Part shown: positions 32,170 to 44,989 of the stretch, piece by piece
Position numbering within the stretch: the first letter of the stretch is position 1
Layout of the letters: each line of letters starts with the position of its first letter
From: Linum tenue
Lineage: Eukaryota > Streptophyta > Magnoliopsida > Malpighiales > Linaceae
Assembly: GCA_946122785.1 (NCBI GenBank)
Contig: CAMGYJ010000005.1
Location: 60,958,200-61,022,199 of the forward strand
Length of the DNA: 64,000 nucleotides
Direction: 5' to 3'
Position numbers and translations under genes: made by a program
The notes under the pieces: model-generated
What the model was told of the DNA's origin: nothing
Databases searched by the model: none
What the model saw: the letters and a program-made list of their open reading frames with translations, nothing else

Positions 32170-35100
32170 ACTGAATTGACATCCAAAAAAAAAATTAATT
32201 AACATTTCCTATTCCATAACCCACGTCTAATTTCAATTACCTAATTAACAATAGAAAATTTTTGTTTTAATTAACACGACTAAGCCCAAAAAATGGAGAT
32301 TTTGTATTATTAATCACAGCCAAAACACATTCCTTAATCACAACGAAAACACATTCCTTCTACCGCTCTCAAACCCTAAACCCTTAATCCAACCAAACAC
32401 TACATTAAACCTCGATCCATCCAATCCTACTACGACATTGGCTTAGAGGCAAAATCATCTCTGCCTCCACTAACAACAATCGTTCGCATCATCGAAATAC
32501 GCATGGTAGGGCCAAGAAACTGCTCGTCACAACCCCCATAGCCCCAAAAAACCTCGATGAAAGTTGTGACACTATTCATACTTTTTTGCCCGGGACGTCT
32601 AATCGAGAAACTGTCGATTCCACCATATTCGTACACACATTTTAGTGGAGCGCCTAGGATTTCAATATTTTTTCACATTGATAACTCTAGTAACTGCGAA
32701 AAGATACTTTTGTAGCCATCTTAATCTCGTTAAATTGCAATCCGATCAAAACCCTAATTTAACATAATTATAAACCGTGTTTATCTCACTTAATTACTTA
32801 GTGAATAAATTTGGTGAGGCTGGATATTAAACTTGGGATTAGCTGTTTTTTGTGAGAAACGTGGGATTAGTTGATTACTAGTTTTTTTTAATTAAGGTAA
32901 GTTTAGGTTATTCTTAATTTCCGTGTTTGTCTCCAATAGGTGAATTTAATCACTTTTTCGGGAACCTTTAAATAACAATAAAATATCATAATTAGTTAGG
33001 TCAATGATTAAATAAATTTTTTTAATTCTTAAAGGAGTAGTGATCTTAGCAACGATAGAGTAATTAGTTCCCCAATTAACATCCCTATTAACAACCACAC
33101 ACATCTAATCTATATCTATCTATCTATCTATATCTATCTATACTAAATATTATGGCTATTCAAAAATAACTTCTTGCCACATAAGCACTTGGTGAATGCA
33201 CAAGTTGCTAAGGTGGACAATTTTTTTTCAAACAAAAAACTATTTATTGATCTATTTATAAAGTTGTCTCTCTCTTCTTTTAATAATTCTACTCATTTTT
33301 ACTAAAATTAAAATAAGTTAATTTTTTAGGAAACATTTAAACAAAAAACACACACCTAAGTAATAAAAAAAAATTCGATTAAACAAACTATAAAGATGGA
33401 AACAGAGAGTGACATATATAGTATTTGTTTAACCCAAGTTGATTAAATCTGATTATGTAAATTTGCTCCTCATTTTTACTAAAACTTAATAATAAGTTAC
33501 ATTTTGATGAAGAAAAAAAAAAACAAACACACACATAAATATTAATATTTTTCAATACAAAATATAAACGATGGTCTAATAGAAAATAAATGTTTGACAA
33601 TCAATCGACTTTGAGAAATGAACGATATGTCTATATGTTTTTTGCTATCAAACACTCACTTCTTTCTTATGTATATACCTATCAGATAAAACAAGTATAA
33701 ATTATATAGAAAAATGTCTGAATATAAACTTGTTATTTTTTTAAAAACTTCTTATTCATTTCGATTAAATGAAAACATATTAATTATTAATGTAAACTTT
33801 TAATTTGTTTCTATCCCTTTCCCCATTTTGATTGTCTCTCTAGAAATAAAATTCAACATTGAAAATAAGAAATCAAGAAAGTATGTCAACCACCATAAAA
33901 ATAAACAAAGCCCTCTTATTAGTTGCAAAATTTTTTGAGATTTCTACTATTTGTATTCTCATAATTTATAGAGAAGGAAATGGTAATGCATACGATTTTT
34001 TTCTTTGTATGAGAATAGGAGGCAGAAATTACACGAGACAACAAAAAGATGACAAAATTTTGAGCAGTTGTAACATATTTTTGCCTGTTGACGAAAAAAG
34101 TTAATATGATCATTGTGAAGATGAGGCGAACCAAGGCGAGGGTTGTCGACTGCTCCCTCTTCCTCCTTGATCTGAAGCTGGCAACAGGTCTCGCTTTCTC
34201 TGCGATATGTTATTGTTTGCGGTTGACTGGCCGAGTTATACTCTTTTTCCCATTCTTTTCTTAATTTTTTCCAAATTACGACTGCTGGATGGTAAATTTT
34301 CCCACTCTCGATGAGTGAATATATTTCTTCTTTGTTTTTTTACTGAGAAGGATCGCCATATACTTTCATGTATATAAAATATAATTAGAAGGGTTAATTG
34401 GTTGGACTTAGGGCATACCTCATTTGGTTGAATAATTTATCGTTTTTCTTGAATGCCTATTGCAACCCGATTTCTTGAATGTTGAAATGGAAAGTAGAGT
34501 TGTGATGATTGTTTATTATATTTTATGTTCATGATTGACATGCTACTACCAGCTAGCTATACAATGATGATCTGGTTAGTAATGAGTAGGTAGCAAAGGG
34601 GTTATAAGTAGAAGAGAACATAATTGGGGTTTTATAAAGGTTGCGAAGAAGAAAGAAAATGATAATGGTGGTTTCTCGATTGTCTATTTCGATATTTTTT
34701 TAATTTCTACATGTTTGCGGTGACATTTGTTTGTTTCATTAAGGTGAATTTTTCTGCATTGAATCCCTAACTAAAGATTGATTTTGACATGATTGTTTTC
34801 TTACAAACTACTATTTGGATTGATGCATATATTCAGTTCACAAATGAGGAATCTGAATGATAAAATGAGTTGAGTTGTATTTAAGACTGCTCCTTTCATT
34901 GTTTGTCTATGTTGTTATTAGGTAATAAAACACAATTCTTTTCTGCAGGAGATATGTAGCTCTCTACAAAATATAAATTATGTTTAATTATATGCAGTTT
35001 AATTTGCTGAAAATATTGCTTTAATAAGTTAGTGACAGCTGATAGTTTTGTTTGTGGTTGGTTTTGCTAGACCATTTCAAGGTAATAAAACAAGTACGTG

Positions 35101-35260
35101 GAAGATTGATGGACGTGGATGCTAATGAGTTTCCTCATTATTCCAAAATTGTATGTGTAAGTGATAATACACGATATTCATGGGATTTAGATCAGAATAT
35201 TCTCTATTATCATATACCGACATATGAGAAGGGAGAGAAAATAAAAAGCTCTTCCCTTAT
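32170..35260. other. AT-rich intergenic sequence with a TATC microsatellite
   Basis: No gene is recognised over about 3 kb. 32170-32330 is similar to 40755-40880, so both belong to one older repeat. A (TATC)n tract lies at 33110-33143. Short open frames (for example 35052-35270) have no recognisable content. Confidence 0.45.
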
Positions 35261-35269
35261 TTTTTTTTA

Positions 35270-36531
35270 GGGCTAATACCACTACAACACCCGAACTATC
35301 GAAGAAATGCCACTTATGTCCTATGCTTTTCAATATTCCATTTCTATCATGAACTATGATACTTAGTGCCATTTGTATCCTGGCGATTTCGTTGACCGTT
35401 ATCTCTAACGGTTGACCTGACGGTGGTCAAAGAGATGTTGACTTTTGCTGACATGGAAGGAAACGTGGCATCCACGTAGATGCCACATCATACCACATAT
35501 ATTATTTAATTCAAAATCAAATTAAAATGCAAAATAATTAAAAATAAAAAATTAAAATAACCTTCTACCCACCGTCGCCTTCAACCCGCTCCCCACCCTA
35601 CCCCGCCCTCAATTCTAACCATCGCTGTCGCCGCCTTCAAATCCGTTCCGCAAATCAGCATCTATGGCAACGATATCTCTCTGCCGCCTTCCCCCACGAC
35701 AAGCTGCTCTTCCAGCGACCTCGTTTCCTCAACCCCTCCATCTGGAAGACGACGAAGCTATGATTCTCATACAACCAGTGGAACAACTTCGGCGGCCGAA
35801 AGATGGGAGAGGAGAGAGGGACGATGATGGATAGGGACGCAAACGATGACTAGGGATCGCGAACAACGGTCGGCGATGCCATGAGACACCGACGATGCAA
35901 TCTTCCCTTGCTAGATTTGATTCCCCTCCAAATTGCTCGATCCCGCCGACCTGACCCTCCAAATTGCCCTAGCCCGCTGACCCAACATCGGGGCAAGATC
36001 AAGTTATCAATCGATGGGTGAAGGGCGGAAGAGAGACGGATTTGGATGGGGGAAGCTAGGGCCATGGCTGGTCGATTTAGGGCTCCTCTGAAATCGACCA
36101 TGGAAGTTTCGATTCAGAGCAGTGGTGGAGGCAGGGGTTTTTTGTCGAATGAGGCAGGGGTTTTTGTCGAATGAGAGGGGTGATTGGAGCAACTGGTTGC
36201 GAGGAGAGCGGAGTACTGGGAGATGGTGGCGACTTCGCAGAGTCGGCGAGTTGGGAGGCGGAGGTGAGTAGGGAGGGAGAGAGAATGTGGGAGGAGGGTG
36301 AGGTCGGAAGTGGCCCAAAATTTTGCTTCTTTTTTTATTTTAAAATGTTATTAATTTAAAATTCCATGTCATCTGCCACGTCAGCGCTAACTATAATTTC
36401 TGTTAAAATTAACGGTCAACGCCGGTCAACTCTAACGGAAAAAATAGTTCAGGACATAAATGGAATATTTGAAAGAATAGGACACAAGTGACATTTTTGT
36501 CATAGTTCGGGTGTTGTAGTGGTATTAGCCC
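35270..36531. mobile_element. Long-TIR MULE-like element, 1.26 kb, with captured GC-rich sequence
   Basis: Ends are GGGCTAATACC and GGTATTAGCCC, with inverted repeats of about 170-200 bp (GAACTATCGAAGAAATGCCA against TGACATTTTTGTCATAGTTC, both with GGTCAAC and ACGTGGCA-type stretches). The 9-bp duplication TTTTTTTTA flanks it exactly (35261-35269, 36532-36540). The centre (35560-36330) is GC-rich and exon-like in composition but not recognised. It is probably a gene-capturing non-autonomous element. Confidence 0.85.
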
Positions 36532-36540
36532 TTTTTTTTA

Positions 36541-38609
36541 TTAATTGAAGCATATTTTCTTATTCTAACTTCTTCTTTTGTGGCCATAAGTTTTTTAACT
36601 TCTTTATCACAATTCTGTGCTAAAGAATGAATAAGCTCTTATGTTTATCTACAAAATATATAAAGGCAAAATATGGGTTGGATTTTCAGCATTTTGAATT
36701 TGCTGGCCTCTGAGGACTTTTCGGAAGGGCAGTTTGGTCATTTTGCCTCTGAACTTAATGTAACGGTTCGTTTTGATTTCTGTGCTCTCTTTCGCTGCTG
36801 CCACAAACCCGCCATTCATCTGTCTAATTTGGGCCAACAATGGGCTAGACAGCTGCGGCATGCATATGGGGCTAGACAAAAGCAAATTAATTGGCCCACT
36901 CACATTAGTGGAAATTGGATCAGTGAGGAGTTGGGAATTAATTACCATCTCCTGTGAATTAATAGCTTCCTTTATGAATTAAGTAATTAATTGGCCACCT
37001 CATGTCCATAGGTAAATTTACCGCGGGGTTTTGTGGAATACTGATGTCGGCCACCTCATGACCATAGGCTACGGACGGGTTGGAGGGGTTTTGGTCTTAA
37101 TTTAACTCACTCGGTTATTAGCGAGTTGGTATAATTATAATTAATTGTCCAATATTCTTTTTCATGTTGGGTTGGGTGGATGACAGATGAATACAGTTGA
37201 ATTATGGGTTAACCTGACATAGGGATTCCTTTTGACCAATATTAACTCATTACATATCCAAACCAAACCTATTCCTCGACCTAATTCCACTCTTACATAA
37301 TATTTTCTCCTCCAACCAAATTTTTAATGAAAGATATATATAACCCTATGTTATTATTAGCTCGAGTGTTCAATATTTTGTCCGATTTTAAGAAGTACTT
37401 TTTTTGCTTCAAAATTGAAGTGAGGCCAAACACCTTTATAAGTATCCAAATTGTGTTCTGGATATAAAAAGGAAAGCAAAACATGTGGCAACAAATACAC
37501 AATCGAGGGCACAGAGATGGTTTGCAAAAGGAAGCAACACTAGAGAATGTATTTATTATTTACTGATATATATGTACAGTTGGTTGTCCCAATGGTTTAA
37601 TCTAAACATACAATGATGTTGATTTAGTTAGCAAGATCCTCAGATGCTTCTATAAAATTGGAAATCATAGGTTACTGGAATAGAATAATCTTAATGTCCT
37701 GTATAAATTAAGTTAACTGACATATTAAGAGTGGGGAATGAGGAGAAACCTGATAAACAAAACATGAGTATTGATGCTCAAAATTTGGTCATAAGAAGAA
37801 TTAGATGATCAAGAGGAGATAAGATATCAAATTGATGAAAATTAGCTATAGATTATGACTGATATTTTGTTCGGTACGTAACTTCACCATACTTTGTAAT
37901 CATTCATTGTCAAGATTGTTTTGTGCTACCCTTCATTCATTCTTCAATTCATTAAGTAATTACAAACCATGCCAAATATATTTGTTTTCCACTATTAAAT
38001 TAAGTTATACTAAGATTCAAAATGGTGAAATGAACCTCCAAAAATATGTTTGTTTCCCTGAACTCGAGAGGAATACTAAGATTACATTTTTATCATCCCT
38101 TCTACAACTCTAAATCACATTTTTTACCATCACTATTAGATTCATGTATTTTAGAGGCTTTGCTATTGTAAATATTTAAAGTTGGGAGGCACATTATGTG
38201 CTATCTAATGAAAAGGGAATTTACATCCTGCTTCGCATGCAATTACCTATGCTAATTTGTTTATTATACTCTAAATTTTTTGTTCATTTTTTTGTATCAC
38301 AGACGTGGTTGGTGAAGTTCACTATGTGCAACCAACGTTTGAATTTTTTGAATGAATTTTTCAACAAAACTAATAAAATAATGTGTACCTAAAACTATTG
38401 GAGTTAGTTCTATGGCTTTTTTCTGATTTCATACTTTTATGCATCATTTCTATGTTGTGTCCATCTCACTTTATCACCTCATGTTTATTAGGGGAGCTTT
38501 GATAAAAATAGCTCCCTCTTTGATTTCTCAATTTAAAGTTGTAATACCCAATTAATCAGAGTTAGGTGTGGTATGTGTACTTAAATCAGTAATATATGTG
38601 GCAAATCAC
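36541..38609. other. AT-rich intergenic sequence
   Basis: No gene is recognised. A 94-codon open frame at 36673-36957 in somewhat less AT-rich sequence has no recognisable domain. Confidence 0.4.
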
Positions 38610-38617
38610 ACGATAAG

Positions 38618-39374
38618 TATAGGTGACAATTATTCATTCAATCCACCAATCCATTAAAAATATCCACGTAATTCAATCTATTTAAATCCAATCTATTTGA
38701 TCCAAATCCAATTGGATTGGTGGATTCATGGATTGATCCATGGATCCAAATGGCAAATTACGATTTGGTACCTTAAATTTTTATATTTTAAATTTTGGAT
38801 ACCAAAATTTAAATTTTCATATGAAAATATCATTGGAAAATTACATTTTGGTACCTAAAAATTTTCATTATGACATTTTAGTACCTAAAATTTTCACATT
38901 TTACATATTGGTCCAAGGTTGAGGATGTCATTTGGATTTATGGATAATCCACTGTTATAAACGCGCTGCTACGGATCGGGAAATCGCTAGAATCGACAAA
39001 GCAAGAATACGAAAGTGAGAATCGAAAACACGACACACGACTTACGTGGTTCACTAACACGATGTGTGTTAGCTACGTCCACGGGCGAGAGAGAGCCAAT
39101 TTCACTATATCGAGGAGATTACAGATTACAGAGGAGTATGAGAAGTATTTATAGTACTTCTCCATGTGGGTCTAAACCTAATCCAATATGGCAAAGGAAA
39201 CGGTTACAGACCAGGCCCAGAACCCGAACCCAAATAACATTGAGCCCCCCCGATTACCAGTCGTAGCGGCTGATAGTCCGATTCAAGTCACATCAACATC
39301 CACCAATCCATTTGATCCATGGATTTACCAATCCAATCCACCAATCAATGAATCCAATCTATTTGCCACCTCTA
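38618..39374. mobile_element. hAT-like element containing a solo LTR
   Basis: The 8-bp duplication ACGATAAG lies at 38610-38617 and 39375-39382. Ends are TATAGGTGACAAT and TTGCCACCTCTA. Subterminal AATCCA/TGGATT repeats lie in both orientations (ATCCAATTGGATTGGTGGAT). A 346-bp LTR interrupts it at 38953-39298. Confidence 0.9.
38953..39298. mobile_element. Solo LTR, 346 bp
   Basis: It begins TGTTATAAACG and ends CACATCAACA, with the 5-bp duplication TCCAC on each side (38948-38952 and 39299-39303). It includes CTTACGTGGTTCACTAACACG and GCTACGTCCACGGGCGAG, a stretch common in short plant LTRs. It was left by recombination between two LTRs. Confidence 0.9.
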
Positions 39375-39382
39375 ACGATAAG

Positions 39383-41491
39383 CCATACTTAATGGCTTTC
39401 TACTTTTTGACTATTATATTTCCATTTCACACTTATAATAACATAGTCCAAAAACTAAGTTACTTCATCATTGCTAAGAAGCTATTACTTTGTTGCATCC
39501 CCAACATTGAAATATAATCCCCAACATCGAAACTATATTTCGACTGGAATTATCCTTTATTGCACCATTTGTTAAATCCGTAAGTAATTGTTCTTATCCA
39601 TAGTGCATATATACATGTTCATGGCTACATATAATTAACTTTGTTACATGTCAATGCTTATGTCAGAATAAGGGCAATGAAAAACACCATTGAAGATGAC
39701 TTTTATGAAGTTGCCAACAACGTGCAAGCATTTGTTCAATTGTTGATCTAACTTCATTTCGGTTATCTCCTTCAATGATGGTAAAAGGTTTGCATAACTT
39801 TTTCCTTTGCATGGACGTATCTTCCATATATTCTTATTTTCATACATTTTCATATTTGAATTTATTTCATGAAAAAAAATTTGTTGCAAGGAAATTACTA
39901 CATTGTTGTTGGGAATAATTGAGATCTAAGAGTCATTTGGGCATTCACTCATACACTATACATTTTCCAAGTAACTATTAGTGACAACCTTGCATCATGT
40001 CCTATATATTTTAAATTCTGCAACTTTAGATCCATTAACCGCAATGTTGTCAAAGAGGTGCTCTCTATTGAAGAAAAAAAAAAACACTTCAATGACATAT
40101 TGAACTCTAAGAGAGACCAATCATTTTCTTTCATTTTGAAGGTTAATTATGTATGTATTATAGAAGTAACTCTAATATCCAACTATATGGTCTACTTAAG
40201 TAATGAATGAAAATTATTTATATTTAATTTTTTATTCAATTATTACACTTAATGCTTATATCAAAATTTTCTTCCTTTTTTATGGAGTTCTAAACACATT
40301 ATGCATAGTTAGACCAGTTTCAAATATGTTACGTGCATACTAATGTACAAAATACTCATTACATATGTTTCAAAGCATCTATCATATCTATTATTATATA
40401 TCAAATTCATTGCCTGAACTTTGCCGGCCAACGGGCCGGACCCAATGCTAGTAATCTTAAAGGGCGAGTTCGATAAAAAAATTCTAAATCAATAAAGAAC
40501 CGTCTACAAAGAGCTTAGTTAATAAAATTAAAATGTTCATAAATAAACAAAAGGTATAAAAGTATGAAATAATACCTGAAATAGGTAAGTGAGATTTACA
40601 ATTCCATGTATATTACCTTAGCAAACATAAATAATAATAATAACAATTAGAATACTATAATCTATAAAAAAAAAACAATTAGAATACTATAACGAATTAT
40701 AAAACAACCAAACAAAATACACCGCCCAACGGGCGGGTAAAAAACTAGTTTCATTACTTAATTGACATTCGAAAAAAAATCCTTAATTAACATGTCTTAT
40801 TCCATAACCCACGTCTAGGTTCAATTCCCTAATTAACACGACTAAGCGCATGAAATGGAATTTTTTTTATTATTAAAGACAATCCAAAAAATTACTTAAT
40901 GAAACAATACGTGGTTATGGGTTCAAATAATTATTTATTGATTTGTATTTTTTACCCGTAAAAGGCTTCAATGACTATTTTTTTGGGTTTGATTGATCGG
41001 AGAGTCATTTGGGGCAGAAATAAAAGAGTTTGTTGTGTTAAATAATTATAAAACAAAAAATACTAATAATTCTGTAAATTGAAGGAGTTAATATTGATTT
41101 AGGAAGTTCAGAGTTAAATGATGGAATGTAACGAATTAATAAAATAAAAAGACTAATAATTGGGCAAATTAAACGGGATCGATGGCGGATCCAACTCTAA
41201 CCCCATAATTATAGGAATGTTTCAGTTAAATTGTTTATATTATAAGATTTATGCCTATTTTTTTTACGATAATTCATCTTGCCTAATTTGTAGTTAGGAT
41301 TTTCTGTTGAATTACGTGGCCCTTTTTTGCGGTAATTACTCAAAATAAAATATTTCATAAATGTAAACTAACAGGGCTGTCCATTGCGTGGCGAAAACGG
41401 CTCTTGCATCGGTGAATCAGCACTTGGCTGATTACTGCTATTTACTTTTCAACTCTTTGTATTTCCCTATCTATTAACTATCTACCTAAGT
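39383..41491. other. AT-rich intergenic sequence with short repeats
   Basis: No gene. 40755-40880 resembles 32170-32330 in direct orientation (TATTCCATAACCCACGTCTA in both). Minus-strand open frames at 39644-39889 and 39949-40134 are unassigned. Confidence 0.45.
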
Positions 41492-41500
41492 AAAAAAAAA

Positions 41501-42049
41501 GGGTTAATACCTTAGTTTGGCCCGAACTATACACATACTTTCTACTTTGGCCCGTGGTATTGGAAATTGCTATTCTAGCCTGAACTTTGTAGCAAACTTC
41601 CTCATTTGGTCTGGAGGCGGGTTTGACCGTTAAATTAGACGGTCAAACTTGTTGACCGTTAGTCAATGTCCACCTCACCTGCCACGTCAACTTTGACGAC
41701 ATAAAAATATTTTTTTTTATTTCTGAATTTTGTTTTCTTGTCATTTGCTAAAAATGGGCCCTTTTTGTTCTTTTAATTAATTTTTTTGATTTATTATTTT
41801 TATTAATCGAAAGAAAATAAAATTCAGAAATAAAAAAAATAATTTTTTATGTCCTCAAAGCTGACGTGGCAGGTGAGGTGGACATTGACTAACGGTCAAC
41901 GGGCTTGACCGTCTAATTTGACAGTCAAACCCGCCTCCGAGCCAAATGAGGAAGTTTGCTACATAGTTCAGGCCAAAATAGCAATTTTCAATACCACGGG
42001 CCAAAGTAAAAAGTATGTGTATAGTTCAGGCCAAACTAAGGTATTAACC
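41501..42049. mobile_element. Long-TIR foldback element, 549 bp
   Basis: It begins GGGTTAATACCTTAGTTTGG and ends CCAAACTAAGGTATTAACC. The halves are near-complete inverted repeats of about 240 bp joined by a short AT-rich centre. Nine A residues flank each end, consistent with a 9-bp A-tract duplication. It is of the same family as 35270-36531 and 46968-48331 but has no captured insert. Confidence 0.88.
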
Positions 42050-42631
42050 AAAAAAAAAAACTTATAACTTATACCATAAACAAAACTCTCCTATTTCTCT
42101 TCCCCGTTTCTCAGGCCACTTCTATCAGGGAATCGGACGGCGAGAAATGGTCCGCCCGCCGGCTGTGATGGTTTGGTGCTGATCGCGGTGGTGATCCGGC
42201 GGTTGTGGCGACGTCGGCGGTTTGGCGGCGGTGGTGATCTGGCGCTGGTGGCAGCAGAAGTGGCGGGGCCGACGATGGTCTATTGTCGACGACAGTGATG
42301 ATCGCTGGTGGAATGAGATTTGTGTTATAAATAATGGACAAAAGATAAAAATATCATTTTAATTTAATTTACGGGCGGCAAATAATACCCTCCCTACTAA
42401 ACCGGTTTGACAGCTATTGCGTCCATATCGGATAGACGGGAGTCGGGACCGGGGAGTTGGTGTGAGGTGTGACCAATAAGCGGAACGGGTCTGTCTGCGA
42501 GCCGTGACCGAGTGTGACTGAGAAGTTTTCTATCCCTTTTTTGTTTCATTTGGCAGAGTTGATTGATTCTTTGCTGGTCGGGTGCAGAAACCAGAATCAG
42601 TAAGCTCTTGTGAGCGCGAAGAAGAAGGAAG
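42050..42631. other. Upstream region of the MDL gene
   Basis: A GC-rich CGG/CCGCC-rich block lies at 42115-42300, then a less biased stretch leading to the MDL ATG. The last 200 bp probably contain its promoter and leader, but I see no clear TATA box. Confidence 0.4.
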
Positions 42632-44317
42632 ATGCCGTGCCTCAACTTGTCGACGAACGTGAGCCTTGATGGCGTTGACACCTCCGCCATTCTCTCCGAA
42701 GCAACCTCCACCGTCGCCAACATCATCGGCAAACCTGCTTCCGTACGACTTCCCTCCCTCCCTCGACCTTCTATTTCACCTTTCATTTACCTTCTCTTTC
42801 TCCTGTTAAAGCTAATTGATCATCTATCGAGCTCCCTAACTGTAGGAATATTGCTCGGTGACAGTTAATTTGCTTATGCTTTCCTTGTTGCCCTAGAAAC
42901 CGTTCTGTTCAGCTTCTGTTGTTGTTTCGACCTTCGAGCATCTGTTCAGTCTCTCCTAAGTTCCTCTGTGCAGAAATTCGATTTAGGTGTGATGAAGTTG
43001 AACTAGAATGTCGATCTATGTAAAACGATTGAGATTCTTACGAGTAAGTGCTTATGGTGATTTGGCGAGCCTTGGGTTCAAGTCCAGAATGGCCCAACTT
43101 AAGCTTTCAACACAAACTGTTGGTAACATACAAAGAGTGAAAGGATTGTTGCTAGTTTGGAAATGGCGTATTCATATAAAGTTAATAGTTATTAGCTTAC
43201 AAACTATTGGAATTCGGATTGATGTTGAAGTTGTTCCCTAATATCGTTTACCCGCTTATTAAGTTGGCATACGTATCTAGGGTTCATATATGCAGTTATT
43301 TGTATTGTGGTTTGTTTCTATGTCCCTTAGGAGGTCTGGAGAAAGATATGATTGTTACACACTCATATGTGACATGTTAGTTAATGTAGGCACTGCTTGT
43401 TTTGGTTCCTTCTTTTATCTCAAGTTGTCATGGGGATTCAGTAATAGTTGAGCTGAGCTTATTAGGGTTTGTTCATATGCTATGCCCCTTCGCTGCAGTA
43501 GTAGCTTTGTCTTTTGCAGGTATCTTTATTGTTTGGTGATGAAACCATAAAGAGAGCAAAACGGAAGTTGATAATATTGGCAGTCATCTATATCATGTAT
43601 ATATGTAAAATACTATTGATGATTACAGAATTGTTGGGTCAAAACCTTACTGTGAGAAACTGATGATTTAGTTTGGCAGCTACATAATACCTAAACTATT
43701 CTATCTTCCACGGGATCTTTTGTTAAGTTTTAACCATTGTTCATGTGCTGTGCAGTATGTGATGATTGTTTTGAAGGGCTCAATCCCTATGGCATTTGGT
43801 GGGTCTGAGCAACCAGCTGCTTTTGGTGAGTTGGTTTCAATTGGTGGCCTAAACCCCGACACCAACAAGAAACTCAGCGCTGCAATTGCTGCTATTCTCG
43901 AGACCAAGTTGTCGGTTCCCAAGGCGAGATTCTTCCTCAAATTTGTTGACTCCAAGGCAAGCCACACTCAATTTCTTACAAATTGAGAGAAGATTGGATG
44001 GATTTTATTTCCCCATGCGCATATTCTCATTTGCATTCTTTCGTGTCTCTGTTTAGGCCCAACAAACTCCAGATTTTGCACAATGTTTGCATGCTTTACA
44101 CCAGCATTAGATAATGTAAATCAAACCCCCTTGTTGGACTATTTGTTTTCAAACTGCGCGCACGGCTATTTTACTTCCTTCCAGGATCAGATACATATAT
44201 GTTCGTTCTTCATCCGGCTTAAAACATTGAAATCTTGTTTTGCTGTTGCTGATCAATGCTTGTGGTGCCCCTTTCTTGCAGGGTTCCGACTTCGGATGGA
44301 ATGGTTCTACCTTCTGA
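42632..44317 (+). CDS. MDL1: MIF/D-dopachrome tautomerase-like protein (MDL)
   Basis: Three exons, 42632-42742, 43756-43956 and 44282-44317, encode a complete 115-residue protein, the normal length for plant MDLs. It starts MPCLNLSTNVSLDGV with the conserved Pro2 of the tautomerase family, continues with YVMIVLKGSIPMAFGG and SIGGLNPDTNKKLS, and ends GSDFGWNGSTF. Animal MIF is a trimeric cytokine and tautomerase. Plant MDLs are small soluble proteins linked to stress and flowering, and their enzyme activity is weak or absent. Introns are 1,013 and 325 bp. The second intron begins GC instead of GT (AAG|GCAAGC), an accepted minor class. The exon 3 frame matches the family exactly, which supports this reading. 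Confidence 0.95.
43957..43958 (+). other. Non-canonical GC splice donor of MDL intron 2
   Basis: Exon 2 ends in TCCAAG and the intron starts GCAAGC; no GT near the junction would keep the conserved DSK-GS...FGWNG join. The acceptor is CTTGCAG. GC-AG introns usually have a strong AAG|GCAAG context, as here. Confidence 0.85.
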
Positions 44318-44630
44318 AATCTACTCCTTGTGCAACCTGTGTTCACACTCGTGATGTGTGTTGGGTGTCAGCTGCCTGGACTTGGAATAGGAGTAGAGTT
44401 TATCATCCCGTAATATGGTCTGCTTTTTCTTATGGAATATGAACTAGAGAATAAAGAAACTTGATTCGCGCCTTTGCATTGTGTCCTTGTCTGACATTGT
44501 TCTGGAACTTTATGTTGCCTTGGTTTACAATATATCGAAGTAAACTGGAAAACTGTATCTGGGAATGTTAACCAGCAGCGAGCTTCAGTTGGACTCCAGC
44601 TGCAGACCAAGCCGATCGACTATTTGACTT
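44318..44630 (+). other. 3' flank of the MDL gene
   Basis: It contains GAGAATAAAGAAAC near 44447, a possible AATAAA polyadenylation signal about 130 bp after the stop. No other gene. Confidence 0.5.
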
Positions 44631-44638
44631 CCCATGGT

Positions 44639-44981
44639 TAGGGCTGTCCGTTCGGGTTGGGTTCGGTTAACCAAACCGAAACCCGACAAAACCAAAAAAC
44701 CCAAAACCAAAATCACTGGAAACCGAACCCAACAAGGACTTTTGGTTTTTCATTACCCGAAACCCGAAAATTCCTTATCGGGTTCGGGTTCAGTTAAAGC
44801 AAAATCGAAACACGAAAACTCGAAAGCCTAAAAATACGGGTTGAGTGCTAATTCTTCGATGTTTTCAGCCAAACCCCGAAAAACCGATAAGCAAAACCGA
44901 ACCCAAAACAAACTCGAACCCTAAAAACAAAAAATGTATCTAATTGTGTCGGTTTCGGGTAAACCCGAATGGACACTCCTA
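44639..44981. mobile_element. hAT-like MITE, 343 bp
   Basis: Ends are TAGGGCTGTCCGTTCGGGTT and, inverted, TAGGAGTGTCCATTCGGGTT. The flanking 8-mers CCCATGGT (44631-44638) and CCCATGGA (44982-44989) differ by one base. The interior is full of AAACCGAA/TTCGGGTT. It sits between the MDL and PRA1 genes. Confidence 0.88.
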
Positions 44982-44989
44982 CCCATGGA

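Noticed and set aside
36007..36318. 103-codon Pro/Ser-rich minus-strand frame
   Set aside because: It lies in the cargo of the 35.3-kb element and has no recognisable domain. It was kept only as possible captured sequence.
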